64,000 nucleotides of DNA from Flavobacterium fryxellicola (GCF_900143245.1 NZ_FRDK01000005.1:62001-126000); one strand, 5' to 3'. Shown: positions 9,498 to 18,478, counted from the first letter of the stretch. The notes: generated by a model from the sequence alone, not told the origin. Made by a program: numbers and translations.

Positions 9498-11396
9498 TTA
9501 TTTATCTAATAGCTCATAGGTCGAATTCATACTTTTGAACTCTGGCACGATCTTTTTCATCTGCGTAACTATAGCGTCGTTAGCAAACAAATTAGACAGA
9601 CGGATCAACTCATTGATATCGGTATGCAGGGCTTCAAACTCGTCTTGAATTTCTTGAGCAATCATGATTTTAGCATGGTGCGTAGGAATGGACTTGGACG
9701 TGTCATTAAGTAATTCTTCATAGAGTTTTTCACCTGGTCGCAATCCTACAATCTCGATCTTAATATCTCTCTCCGGCATAAATCCTGCTAACTTAATCAT
9801 CTTTCGAGCCAAGTCAATAATTTTGACCGGTTTTCCCATGTCAAAAATGTATATTTCGCCTCCATTTCCCATTGCTCCAGCTTCCAGCACTAACTGACAA
9901 GCCTCAGGAATAGTCATAAAATAACGAATGATGTCTTTATGGGTAATCGTTAGTGGCCCACCCTCGGCAATTTGTTTGGTAAACAAAGGGACAACCGAAC
10001 CATTGGAGCCTAATACGTTCCCAAAACGGGTAGTAATGAATTTAGTAGCCCCTGTTCCCTTCTCTTTTTGATCTCTGAGCTGCAGCGACTGTACATATTT
10101 TTCGGCAATTCTTTTACTGGCCCCCATAACATTGCTGGGATTAACCGCTTTGTCTGTAGAGACCATGACGAATTTTTTCACATTGTACAAACAAGCTAAA
10201 TCGGCGAGATTTTTGGTTCCCTTTATGTTGGTAAAAATGGCTTGACACGGATTTTCTTCCATCAGCGGCACGTGCTTGTAGGCAGCAGCATGAAAGACTA
10301 CTTGGGGTTGGTATCTTTTAAATACCATATCCATCGCCTCTACATTTCTAATATCTGCAATTACGGTTCGTATTTTTGCCGTAGTACCGATACTTTCTGT
10401 CTCTAATTGCAAATGATGGAGCGGTGTCTCGGCCTGATCCAGCATAATAATTTTTTTCGGATTAAAAACCAAGACTTGACGAACGATTTCACTTCCTATG
10501 GAACCAGCGGCACCGGTAATCAAAATCACTTTATCCTTCAATTGTTTAGAAATCGCTTTACTGTCCAACACAATTGGTTTTCGCTCTAGTAAATCTTCAA
10601 TTTGTATGGTCTTAACTTTCTGGGAAATTTCTTTTTGATTTTCCCAATCCGAAATTAAAGGCACCGTAAAAACTTTGAAATTGTATTCCAAGCATTGATC
10701 CACAATAATAATTTGCTCCTCTCGCGATAGTCCCTTGTCAGCGATAATTACACTTTCCGCACCAACGGAACGCATTAATGCAGGCAACTTTTTCTTTTGC
10801 ACTAAAATTGGCAAATCCAACATCCTCTTGGAGGCGTTTTGATTGTTTTTGTCCACGAATCCAACAATTTTAAATCGCGTTGGGGTTTCAAACTTTAGGG
10901 CGTTAGCAACTGATATCGCATTGGCGTCGGTACCATAAATCACCGTTCGCATCAATTTAGCATTGTTCTTTTCCGAGAAGTAAAGCTCAAAAGTTTGTTT
11001 CACCACGACACGGTATAAAAACAAAGCACAAAAAGAAAGTACAATATTGATAAAGAGAGCGGTATTTAGGAAGGGCTTCTGGTGGTAAAAAATCTGACTT
11101 GTAAAATTAAATAGAAGAAACAAAACCAAAACAGACAGTTGCGAGAAGAGCAATTTCACTGCATCAATATTGGAGGAATGGCGGATGATACCAGAATAGG
11201 TTCTGAATAACCAAAAGAAAAACAAATTGAGCCCAAAAAAAGAACTAATGAAAGTAATATTATGAGATGTTGCAATATAATTCATGCCGATTCCTCTAAA
11301 TATCATGTAAGTAGAGAAAAAACAAAACATTAAAATCAGCATATCAATGCTGACGATAATCCATCGGGGTAAATAGCCTAAATTATGCAAGTTCAT
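9498..11396 (-). CDS. capD: CapD/PglF/WbpM-type membrane UDP-GlcNAc 4,6-dehydratase
   Basis: 632 residues from the ATG at 11396. A longer reading to 11513 needs a TTG codon that sits only 2 nt from a promoter core (11516-11523), so the ATG is preferred. Four N-terminal transmembrane helices, then a first Rossmann-like domain, then a catalytic SDR domain with GAAGSIGSE and the modified active site STDKAVNPSNVMGASKR, in which Met replaces the usual Tyr as in PglF/WbpM. The product would be UDP-4-keto-6-deoxy-GlcNAc. The PglE-, PglD- and PglC-like genes beyond array 1 would use it to make and transfer diNAc-bacillosamine. It has its own promoter downstream of the array. Confidence 0.92.
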   Translation of the reverse strand: MNLHNLGYLPRWIIVSIDMLILMFCFFSTYMIFRGIGMNYIATSHNITFISSFFGLNLFFFWLFRTYSGIIRHSSNIDAVKLLFSQLSVLVLFLLFNFTSQIFYHQKPFLNTALFINIVLSFCALFLYRVVVKQTFELYFSEKNNAKLMRTVIYGTDANAISVANALKFETPTRFKIVGFVDKNNQNASKRMLDLPILVQKKKLPALMRSVGAESVIIADKGLSREEQIIIVDQCLEYNFKVFTVPLISDWENQKEISQKVKTIQIEDLLERKPIVLDSKAISKQLKDKVILITGAAGSIGSEIVRQVLVFNPKKIIMLDQAETPLHHLQLETESIGTTAKIRTVIADIRNVEAMDMVFKRYQPQVVFHAAAYKHVPLMEENPCQAIFTNIKGTKNLADLACLYNVKKFVMVSTDKAVNPSNVMGASKRIAEKYVQSLQLRDQKEKGTGATKFITTRFGNVLGSNGSVVPLFTKQIAEGGPLTITHKDIIRYFMTIPEACQLVLEAGAMGNGGEIYIFDMGKPVKIIDLARKMIKLAGFMPERDIKIEIVGLRPGEKLYEELLNDTSKSIPTHHAKIMIAQEIQDEFEALHTDINELIRLSNLFANDAIVTQMKKIVPEFKSMNSTYELLDK

Positions 11397-11515
11397 TCTA
11401 CGATTTAACGCTGTCGTAAGTTCAGAAATGAACTGGGATACTTTTTTATTGATAGGAATACTCAATTTAATTGGTCTTATTTTAAGTGATGTTTTTTTGA
11501 TTGAAAAATGCAAAT

Positions 11516-11523
11516 CAAATATA
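11516..11523 (-). promoter_or_regulatory. -7 promoter core for capD
   Basis: TATATTTG on the minus strand. Transcription from it would begin near 11512, giving a leader of about 115 nt to the ATG at 11396. It lies between repeat array 1 and capD, so capD need not be co-transcribed with the pgl-like genes. Confidence 0.5.
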
Positions 11524-11623
11524 GGAAATAAAATAGTTGCTGCTACGCAACTGCCTTTTTTTATATCTAAACGAATAAAATACCTGTAGCGTATATTTTA
11601 AAACTTCTTTTACGAAATATAAT

Positions 11624-13297
11624 ACGTTTTAGCGGCGTGTATCGGGAACGCGTCAGTTCGAGTAGACCGCTTTTTAGCGGGGTGTATCGAGAACTCGTCA
11701 GTTCGATTGGACCGCTTTTTAGCGGGGTGTATCGAGAACCGTTGCACACACAAAACTTCTCGATACTTTTTTGGCTGATGGCGATTTGTTTTTAATTCTA
11801 AACTTTCTAGCCAAAAACACTCGAAGAGACGTTAAGCATTAGAATAGTGAAATTTGTATAATCAATCCGTCAGTTCGAGTGGCTCGCTTTTTAGCGGGGT
11901 GTATCGAGAACTCGTCAGTTCGAGTGGACCGCTTTTTAGCGGGGTGTATCGAGAACCGTTGCAAACACAAAACTTCTCGATACTTTTTTGGCTGGTTGCG
12001 ATTTGTTTTTTAAATCTGAACACTCTAGCCAAAAACACTCGAAGAGACGTTAAGCATTAGAATAGTGAAATTTGTATAATCAATCCGTCAGTTCGAGTGG
12101 CTCGCTTTTTAGCGGGGCGTATCGAGAACTCGTCAGTTCGAATGGACCGCTTTTTAGCGGGGTGTATCGAGAACCGTTGCAAACACAAAACTTCTCGATA
12201 CTTTTTTGGCTGATGGCGATTTGTTTTAAATTCTAAACTTTCTTAGCCAAAAACACTCGAAGTGACGTTCTGGGGAGCGAGAATGTCTGAAAAACGAGAG
12301 CGCGTCAGTTCGAGTGGACCGCTTTTTAGCGGTGTGTATCGAGAACCGTCGCAAACACAAAACTTCTCGATACTTTTTTGGCTGGTTGCGATTTGTTTTT
12401 TAAATCTGAAATTTCTAGCCAAAAACACTCGAAGAGACGTTAAGTATTAGAATAGTTAAATTTATATCGAGAGCGCGTCAGTTCGAGTGGCCCGCTTTTT
12501 AGCGGGATGTATCGAGAGCTCGTCAGTTCGAGTGGCCCGCTTTTTAGCGGGATGTATCGAGAGCTCGTCAGTTCGAGTGGCCCGCTTTTTAGCGGGGTGT
12601 ATCGAGAACCGTTGCAAACACAAACTTCTCGATACTTTTTTGGCTGGTTGCGATTTGTTTTTAAATCTAAACCTTCTAGCCAAAAACACTCGAAGAGACG
12701 TTCTGGGAAGCGAGAATGTCTAAAAAACGAGAACGCGTCAGTTCGAGTGGCCCGCTTTTTAGCAGGGTGTATCGAGAACCGTTACACACACAAAACTTCT
12801 CGATACTTTTTTGGCTGATGGCGATTTGTTTTTAATTCTAAACTTTCTAGCCAAAAACACTAGAAGATACGTTAAGCATTAGAATAGTGAAATTTGTATA
12901 ATCAATCCGTCAGTTCGAGTGGACCGATTTTTAGCGGGATGTATCGAGAACCGTTACACACACAAAACTTCTCGATACTTTTTTGGCTGATGGCGATTTG
13001 TTTTTAATTCTAAACTTTCTAGCCAAAAACACTCGAAGTGACGTTAAGGATTCGAATAGTTAAATTTATATCGAGAGCTCGTCAGTTCTAGTGGCTCGCT
13101 TTTTAGCGGGGTGTATCGAGAACCGTTGCAAACATAAACTTCTCGATACTTTTTTGGCTGGTTGCGATTTGTTTATAAATCTAAACCTTCTAGCCAAAAA
13201 CACTCGAAGAGACGTTCTGGGAAGCGAGAATGTCTAAAAAACGAGAACGCGTCAGTTCGAGTGGACCGCTTTTTAGCGGGATGTATCGAGAACCGTA
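11624..13297. repeat. Repeat array 1: tandem cloverleaf-forming units
   Basis: About 1.7 kb made of two interleaved modules. A short module of 43-47 bp contains CGTCAGTTCGAGTGG, hairpin CCGCTTTTTAGCGG and GTATCGAGAA. It occurs 14 times, starting near 11651, 11695, 11869, 11912, 12086, 12130, 12303, 12476, 12520, 12567, 12736, 12908, 13080 and 13250, plus a degenerate copy at 11624. A long module begins TTCTCGATAC and ends AGCCAAAAACACTCGAA. It occurs 8 times, near 11757, 11972, 12191, 12363, 12626, 12798, 12968 and 13139. Spacing between long modules is about 170-172, 215-219 or 263 bp, depending on whether one, two or three short modules precede. Open frames across it on both strands are by-products of the period. 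Confidence 0.95.
12303..12439. repeat. Representative unit of array 1 (four-stem cloverleaf)
   Basis: Outer stem: CGTC-AG-TTCGAGTG (12303-12316) pairs with CACTCGAA-GA-GACG (12426-12439). Inside are three hairpins in series: CCGCT/AGCGG (12319-12332), GTATCGAGAA/TTCTCGATAC (12336-12373, perfect 10 bp) and TTTTTGGCT/AGCCAAAAA (12375-12425, perfect 9 bp). The second and third hairpins and the outer right arm abut without spacing. The fold is possible as RNA or as a DNA cruciform on either strand. Confidence 0.85.
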
Positions 13298-13342
13298 CAC
13301 CGAAACAATTGACGTCTGTACCGTATTTTTAAAAGTATACCC

Positions 13343-14488
13343 CTACTCTTTCGAGAAGAAAGCCATTACCGCTTCCTTTATTCTTATTCTTTCGTTATCT
13401 GTTAAATTAGACCCAGATGGCAGACACAGACCGTTTTCAAACAGAGTTTCCGCTACTTTGCTGCCGTAATACGAATAGTGCTCAAAAATAGGCTGTAAGT
13501 GCATTGGTTTCCACAAGGGACGCGATTCAATATTTGCCTGATCCAAAGCCAGTCTCAGTGCCTCTCGGTCAATCCCTTTCGCGGCATCGGGGGCAACTAA
13601 AATAGCGGTTAGCCAATAATTAGCAAAGTAGTCCGAGTTAGGAACAGTGAAAACGCTTACCGCCGCTATATCTTTGAATACATCAACATAAAAATCATGC
13701 ATATCCCTGCGCAATTGTACGTGTGCATCCAACACTTCCATTTGGCCTCGACCTATTCCTGCACAAATATTACTCATCCGGTAATTGTATCCTATTTCGC
13801 TGTGCTGATAATGAGGTGCTGCATCTCTGGATTGCGTAGCAAAAAAAATGGCTTTTTCTTTGAGCGCAGCCGTTGGTGTTACAATAGCTCCACCACCAGA
13901 GGTTGTAATGATTTTATTGCCATTAAAAGACAAGACTCCAATGTCCCCGAAGGTGCCACATTTTTGTCCTTTGTAACTACTTCCCAAAGCTTCGGCACTG
14001 TCTTCCAGTATAGGAATACCGTATCCATCAGCGATGGTTCGGATTGCTTCAATTTGATACGGTACTCCATAGAGATGAACCGCTATAATGGCTTTTGGCT
14101 TTTTGCCTTTTTCAATTTCACTACGGATCGCTTCCTCTAGCGCTACAGGACATAAATTCCATGTGTCGTCTTCGCTGTCTATAAAAACGGGAATGGCTCC
14201 TTGATACAAAATAGGATTGGCTGAAGCCGAAAAAGTCATGCTTTGACAAAGTACAGTATCTCCTGCTTGAACACCTAGCAAAACCAAACCCAAATGAATG
14301 GCTGCTGTTCCAGAACTCAGCGCTCCAACCTGCGCTTCATGGCCCAAGTAGCTCTCTAAATCTTGTTCTAATCCTGTAACATTAGGACCTAGTGGCGCTA
14401 CCCAATTGGTATCAAAAGCTTCTTGTACGTAGTTGCGTTCGGTTCCTCCCATGTGTGGAGAAGAAAGCCATATTTTTGTGTTATTCAT
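13343..14488 (-). CDS. pglE: DegT/DnrJ/EryC1-type sugar aminotransferase (PglE-like)
   Basis: 381 residues. PLP-binding Lys lies in the motif SFNGNKIITTSGGGAIV, with an upstream ILEDSAEALGSSY segment. The N-terminus (IWLSSPHMGGTERNYVQEAFDTNWVAPLGPN) is characteristic of the PglE/LegC class that aminates UDP-4-keto-6-deoxy-GlcNAc. It would act after the CapD-like dehydratase and before the PglD-like acetyltransferase, which overlaps it (ATGAATAA, 8 nt). It is the last gene of the pgl-like module; array 1 begins about 45 bp past its stop codon. Confidence 0.9.
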   Translation of the reverse strand: MNNTKIWLSSPHMGGTERNYVQEAFDTNWVAPLGPNVTGLEQDLESYLGHEAQVGALSSGTAAIHLGLVLLGVQAGDTVLCQSMTFSASANPILYQGAIPVFIDSEDDTWNLCPVALEEAIRSEIEKGKKPKAIIAVHLYGVPYQIEAIRTIADGYGIPILEDSAEALGSSYKGQKCGTFGDIGVLSFNGNKIITTSGGGAIVTPTAALKEKAIFFATQSRDAAPHYQHSEIGYNYRMSNICAGIGRGQMEVLDAHVQLRRDMHDFYVDVFKDIAAVSVFTVPNSDYFANYWLTAILVAPDAAKGIDREALRLALDQANIESRPLWKPMHLQPIFEHYSYYGSKVAETLFENGLCLPSGSNLTDNERIRIKEAVMAFFSKE

Positions 14489-15098
14489 TTTTTTTAAATT
14501 TAATTATTTTACCAGGATTACCTACTACTACTGCATAATCTGGCACGTCTTCAATTATGACAGCACCTGCACCAATTACAGTCCACTTACCAATTTTAAT
14601 TCCTTGAATTACAGTAGCGCCAATTCCAACATGACTTCCTTCCCCAACACTTACGTTTCCTGCTAAAGATACATTTGGTGATAGATGGACAAAATCCGCC
14701 AGTAAACAATCGTGTTCAACGACAGCACCGGTGTTAATGATGCAATGTTTTCCTATGTGTGATTCCACATTGAGTATGGCACCTGCCATAATTACGCTAC
14801 CAACCTCTATAGTGGCATATTGTGAAACAATGGCCTTTGGATGTACCGCACTATAAAAAGCAGTACCCAATCCTTCCGCAATCCTTTTTCTTATATTATT
14901 ATTTCCAATGGAGATCAGCATTTTTTTTTCCGAAAAATCAATATCCGCTTTTACAGAAATTATGGGAACTCCTAATGTAAAGTCCGTTGCAGGATTATCA
15001 TCAAAAACGGCTTCCACAGCTTCATTATTTGATTGTAGAATATCAATAATTACTTTACAATGCCCACTGGCTCCGTATAAATATTTTTTATTATCCAT
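14481..15098 (-). CDS. pglD: PglD/NeuD-type hexapeptide-repeat sugar N-acetyltransferase
   Basis: 205 residues from the ATG at 15098. That start overlaps the PglC stop codon (ATGGATAA), which argues for translational coupling and against the longer frame to 15131. N-terminal nucleotide-binding fold starts KKYLYGASGHCKVIIDIL. A left-handed beta-helix of hexapeptide repeats runs from about residue 95 to the end (with VGEGSHVGIGATVIQGIKIG). PglD acetylates the 4-amino group of UDP-4-amino-sugar to give UDP-N,N-diacetylbacillosamine. The context PglC-PglD-PglE supports this over a generic NeuD role. Confidence 0.88.
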   Translation of the reverse strand: MDNKKYLYGASGHCKVIIDILQSNNEAVEAVFDDNPATDFTLGVPIISVKADIDFSEKKMLISIGNNNIRKRIAEGLGTAFYSAVHPKAIVSQYATIEVGSVIMAGAILNVESHIGKHCIINTGAVVEHDCLLADFVHLSPNVSLAGNVSVGEGSHVGIGATVIQGIKIGKWTVIGAGAVIIEDVPDYAVVVGNPGKIIKFKKNE

Positions 15099-15690
15099 GG
15101 AAAGGTTCAATTGTTGCTGTATCTGCAGCATTTATGCCTTCGCTTTTCACTACTTTTTGAATGGTCTTGAATAGTATTTTGACATCCAACACAATGGAAA
15201 TATGGTCTACATACCAAACATCCAATTCAAATTTTTTATCCCAGCTAATTGCGTTTCGCCCATTGACTTGTGCCCAACCCGTGATTCCAGGCTTCACTTC
15301 GTGCCGTCTACTTTGAAAATCAGAATACAAATGAAGGTATTGAACCAACAACGGCCTAGGTCCAATCAAACTCATATCTCCTTTAATGACATTTAGTAAT
15401 TGTGGTATCTCATCTAAGGATGTCTTGCGCACAAAAGATCCAATTTTTGTCAAGCGTTCCGCATCAGAAAGGAGATTCCCTAGCGCATCTCTCTTATCAT
15501 TCATGGTTTTGAACTTGATAATCTTAAATATTTTTCCGTTTTTACCCGGACGCGGCTGAATGAAGAATGGTTTTCCTTGGTTGGCAAAAAACAATCCAAT
15601 CGTCACAATAATAAATACCGGAGCCAAAATAACCAAGCCAATAAAGCAGGCCAGAAAATCAAATATTATTTTAAAAAAGTTTTTATACAT
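15091..15690 (-). CDS. pglC: PglC-like monotopic phosphoglycosyl transferase (initiating sugar transferase)
   Basis: 199 residues, the short PglC size with no N-terminal multi-helix domain. One re-entrant hydrophobic helix (FDFLACFIGLVILAPVFIIVTI) at residues 11-33. Family motifs KFKTMND, RKTSLDEIPQLLNVIKGDMSLIGPRPL and PGITGWAQVNGRN are present. It transfers phospho-sugar from UDP-sugar to undecaprenyl phosphate, starting repeat-unit assembly. The neighbouring acetyltransferase and aminotransferase genes suggest UDP-diNAcBac as donor. It overlaps the upstream glycosyltransferase by 8 nt. Confidence 0.93.
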   Translation of the reverse strand: MYKNFFKIIFDFLACFIGLVILAPVFIIVTIGLFFANQGKPFFIQPRPGKNGKIFKIIKFKTMNDKRDALGNLLSDAERLTKIGSFVRKTSLDEIPQLLNVIKGDMSLIGPRPLLVQYLHLYSDFQSRRHEVKPGITGWAQVNGRNAISWDKKFELDVWYVDHISIVLDVKILFKTIQKVVKSEGINAADTATIEPFHG

Positions 15691-16840
15691 ATTTTTCTAC
15701 TCTTTTATATTCCGCTAAAATAGCTTCCCAAACCAGTTGCTGCTGGTAACGTGAGGCAATCAGAGGTCGTGCATTTACTTGTAGTTGGTTTCGAAATACA
15801 ACATCAGTACTCATTTTGAGCATACTTTCATACAGGGCGTTCACCTCTTTGACTGGGATAATCGTTCCATTTTTTCCTTCTATGATTATTTCATTGCAAC
15901 CGCTGATGTTTGTTACTATACTTGGCAGACCCATTGCTCCTGCTTGTAAGACAACATTTGGGAATCCCTCCCGATAACTGGGAAACACCAGCGCATCAGC
16001 AATTGCAAAATAAGACCTCACATCCGTTTGAAATCCAACACATTGAATGTGATCTGATTGATTTATTATTTCAAGCGTTTGTCCATTCAACGGATCTAAT
16101 TCCTGCTCAAACGGTCCTACTAAAAGCAATTTAATATCATTTACAACTAAATGTAATTTTTGAAAAGCAGTTACAAGTTCATTAATTCCTTTATCCCCAA
16201 CTAACCGACCTACAAAAATAAAGACAAAATCATGTTCTTTAATATTCAATTGGCTTTTCAGCTTTACTTTCTCTGCTGCGCCATATAATTCAGGATCAAA
16301 AAAGGAAATATCAATACCATTCACATTGCCGTTTGCGATAACTTTTAAGGGTTTAGTGGTTATTCCGTACCGTTTCAAATCTTCCTTTACTCCTTCACCC
16401 TCTGGATAAATATGCGTAGCGAAACGGCACAACAGTCGATCCATAACAATAAGAATTTGCTGAAGCACTCCCTTTTTAGAAGGGAAAATTAAACCGGTAA
16501 AAGTATGTATTCTAATAGGAACACGTGCAAAATAAGCAGCAGTCATACTCAGTAAACCCGCTTTTGGAGTTATGGAATGCACTATCTGTGGTTTTTCTTT
16601 TCGAAACAAAAGGTATAGTTTCCATAAAGATACCACATCTTTCCATGGGCTAATGCTACGTTGCATAGCAACTGCCTCGGTACGTACTGCTTCTCTTAAA
16701 GCTACAGTATCTAGATGTTTATCTTTTCCAGAAACCGCCACTACTTCGTAATGATCGTTCAAAAAAGACAATTGCCCTTTGAGTAGATAATCCAAAGACA
16801 TGGCCACTGTAGCGGTGCGGATTAGTTTAGGTTTTTGCAA
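15683..16840 (-). CDS. GT4-family glycosyltransferase (PglA-like position)
   Basis: 385 residues, GT-B fold. The N-terminal half resembles the GlcNAc/GalNAc-transferring PglA type (SLDYLLKGQLSFLNDHYEVVAVSG). The C-terminal donor-binding motif is SYREGFPNVVLQAGAMGLPSIV. The adjacent pglC-like gene, overlapping by 8 nt, suggests it adds the second sugar of the lipid-linked unit. Donor specificity cannot be read from sequence. It overlaps the preceding glycosyltransferase by 14 nt. Confidence 0.85.
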   Translation of the reverse strand: MQKPKLIRTATVAMSLDYLLKGQLSFLNDHYEVVAVSGKDKHLDTVALREAVRTEAVAMQRSISPWKDVVSLWKLYLLFRKEKPQIVHSITPKAGLLSMTAAYFARVPIRIHTFTGLIFPSKKGVLQQILIVMDRLLCRFATHIYPEGEGVKEDLKRYGITTKPLKVIANGNVNGIDISFFDPELYGAAEKVKLKSQLNIKEHDFVFIFVGRLVGDKGINELVTAFQKLHLVVNDIKLLLVGPFEQELDPLNGQTLEIINQSDHIQCVGFQTDVRSYFAIADALVFPSYREGFPNVVLQAGAMGLPSIVTNISGCNEIIIEGKNGTIIPVKEVNALYESMLKMSTDVVFRNQLQVNARPLIASRYQQQLVWEAILAEYKRVEKYV

Positions 16841-17921
16841 GGCTTCTGTAAAGAGTTATATGTTTGTCAACCATTTTATGAATGTCATAATCTGCTGCCC
16901 TTTGTTGGCAAGCTACAGCAACGCTTTGATAGTGTTCTTGATTTTCTAATAGTTTTGCAATTTCAGCCGCGAGTTGTTCTGAATTACCAACAGGAAAAAG
17001 AATTCCTGCACCTTGAACTACTTCCGAGAGACCGGGAACATCGGAAGCTATAAATGGTTTTCCTGCTGCCATTCCTTCAATACTGGATAGAGAAAGACCC
17101 TCATATTTAGAGGACAACACTATAATATCCGCAGTTTTTAGAAGTTGTGGTACATCCATGCGCAATCCTAAAAACAGTACTCTATCTCCTAATTGAAGTT
17201 CATTTACTAATATTACGCATTCTTTACGTAAAATACCGTCCCCGACTAGTACTAATTTTACACTTAACGGCAAATATTTCAATGCCTTTATCAAAGTAGG
17301 CTGATCTTTTTGTTCCCTAAATCCAGCAACCTGAATAAGCAAAGTATCCGATTGGTTGATTTTTTTGTCAATATAATGTTTTAACAATGAACTAGATTCA
17401 GCGATTACACTCAAATTGACTCCATTCTTAATAACAATAAATCTCGAGGAACTTAAACCGGTATGACTGAGTAAAATTTCTTTTATTTCTTGAGTTATGC
17501 AAATCACTTTGCTGTATCCTTTGTAGATTAGACGGTCTATAAAACTAAAAAATTTGTTATCTAACCTTCTGTTAGAAGTATTATGCTCTGTAAAAACTAA
17601 TTTGACTTTAGTAAAAGAAATTATTTTAGCCAATATAATCCAATATTGTGCAGGAAATAAATGTACATGAACGATATCATATTCCTTTAAGTAGGGTAAC
17701 AGGTTAAAAATATGAATCGGATTATACACAGATGTATTACCCAATGAAAAGATCTTGCAACAACCTAACTCTTTTAACTCTTTTAGAAAAGGATACTCAA
17801 ATCCATTTAATACTAAGAGGTCTGTAGCAACTCGTTTTTCTTGATATAGAGGAAGTGTGTCTAATAGTAATTTCTCAGCTCCACCTGTGGCTAAACTATT
17901 AATAACGTGAAGAATTTTCAT
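16827..17921 (-). CDS. GT4-family glycosyltransferase
   Basis: 364 residues, GT-B fold. N-terminal loop VINSLATGGAEKLLLDTLP is typical of GT4 enzymes. The C-terminal E-x7-E-type donor site is SSKYEGLSLSSIEGMAAGKPFIA near residue 270. Probably adds a repeat-unit sugar at the cytoplasmic face of the inner membrane. It follows the broken acetyltransferase gene by 6 bp and overlaps the next gene by 14 nt, so it belongs to the same transcript. Confidence 0.88.
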   Translation of the reverse strand: MKILHVINSLATGGAEKLLLDTLPLYQEKRVATDLLVLNGFEYPFLKELKELGCCKIFSLGNTSVYNPIHIFNLLPYLKEYDIVHVHLFPAQYWIILAKIISFTKVKLVFTEHNTSNRRLDNKFFSFIDRLIYKGYSKVICITQEIKEILLSHTGLSSSRFIVIKNGVNLSVIAESSSLLKHYIDKKINQSDTLLIQVAGFREQKDQPTLIKALKYLPLSVKLVLVGDGILRKECVILVNELQLGDRVLFLGLRMDVPQLLKTADIIVLSSKYEGLSLSSIEGMAAGKPFIASDVPGLSEVVQGAGILFPVGNSEQLAAEIAKLLENQEHYQSVAVACQQRAADYDIHKMVDKHITLYRSLAKT

Positions 17922-17927
17922 ATTTTT

Positions 17928-18478
17928 TTATTCTACTTTGTAAACAATATATTTTTCACTCGCTTTATCTTTCAGAATTATTTTCCCAGAATTACCAAGA
18001 ACTATCGCACCATCCGGAACGTCAAAATTTACAAATGCATTTGGTGCTATCAGTGCGTCATTCCCTATTACAACCCCGCCAACGACAACAGCATTAGTTT
18101 GTATACTCACATTATCTTTTATTATTGGACTGCCGACTTGTCTGCCTTCTGCATGACCTAATGTAAAACCATGTGAAATATTAAAATTCTTACCTATAAT
18201 AGTTGCAGGATTAATAACAATATGACCAAAATGTACGATTCTAAATCCGCTACCAATTTTTGTATTTTCAGGAATTTGTATTCCTGTGGAAAGCATACAT
18301 CGTCTTAAAAGTATTTTTCAGAATATTCGATTTAGTACAGAATCTGCAAGCGAAGATTTTCTAAATAAAAAAACATATCGAAATCCTGATTTAAAAAAAG
18401 AAACCGCAAAAGTAATAGGAAACTTCGTTAACCGGTATAACGAAAAAGATCGTCGTAGATAATGTATTTATTTCTCAT
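17928..18478 (-). pseudogene. Serine-acetyltransferase-like sugar O-acetyltransferase, broken at the N-terminus
   Basis: An intact 122-residue hexapeptide domain (ATG at 18296, MLSTGIQIPENTKIGSGF) is the C-terminal two thirds of a family usually about 180 residues long. The missing N-terminus is still readable upstream. ATG at 18478 gives MRNKYIIYDDLFRYTG then a stop. Another frame continues TKFPITFAVSFFKSGFRYVFLFRKSS and runs into LNRIF, an in-frame TGA (18318-18320), and KILLRRC joined to the hexapeptide domain. So there is one frameshift near 18430-18436 and one nonsense codon. The original ATG overlaps the upstream gene's stop as ATGA, and the full span is one base short of 184 codons. 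The C-terminal part could still be translated from 18296, but it lacks the N-terminal helical part. Confidence 0.85.

Noticed and set aside
11624..13297. CRISPR array
   Set aside because: Repeats are contiguous or separated by repeated linkers, not by unique spacers, and no cas genes are present.
11567..13469. Open frames in array 1 on both strands repeating SSSGPLFSGVYRE or LARRFRFK-like peptides
   Set aside because: They are by-products of tandem repeats lacking stops. Both strands and several frames are open equally, and linker changes shift the frame.
13697..14140. 147-codon plus-strand frame opposite the PglE-like gene
   Set aside because: Antisense to a well-supported aminotransferase with clear motifs. 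No motifs of its own.
17928..18296. Treating the 122-codon hexapeptide protein as a complete short acetyltransferase
   Set aside because: The upstream DNA still encodes the family N-terminus in shifted frames, so the short form is a remnant, not a natural short family member.
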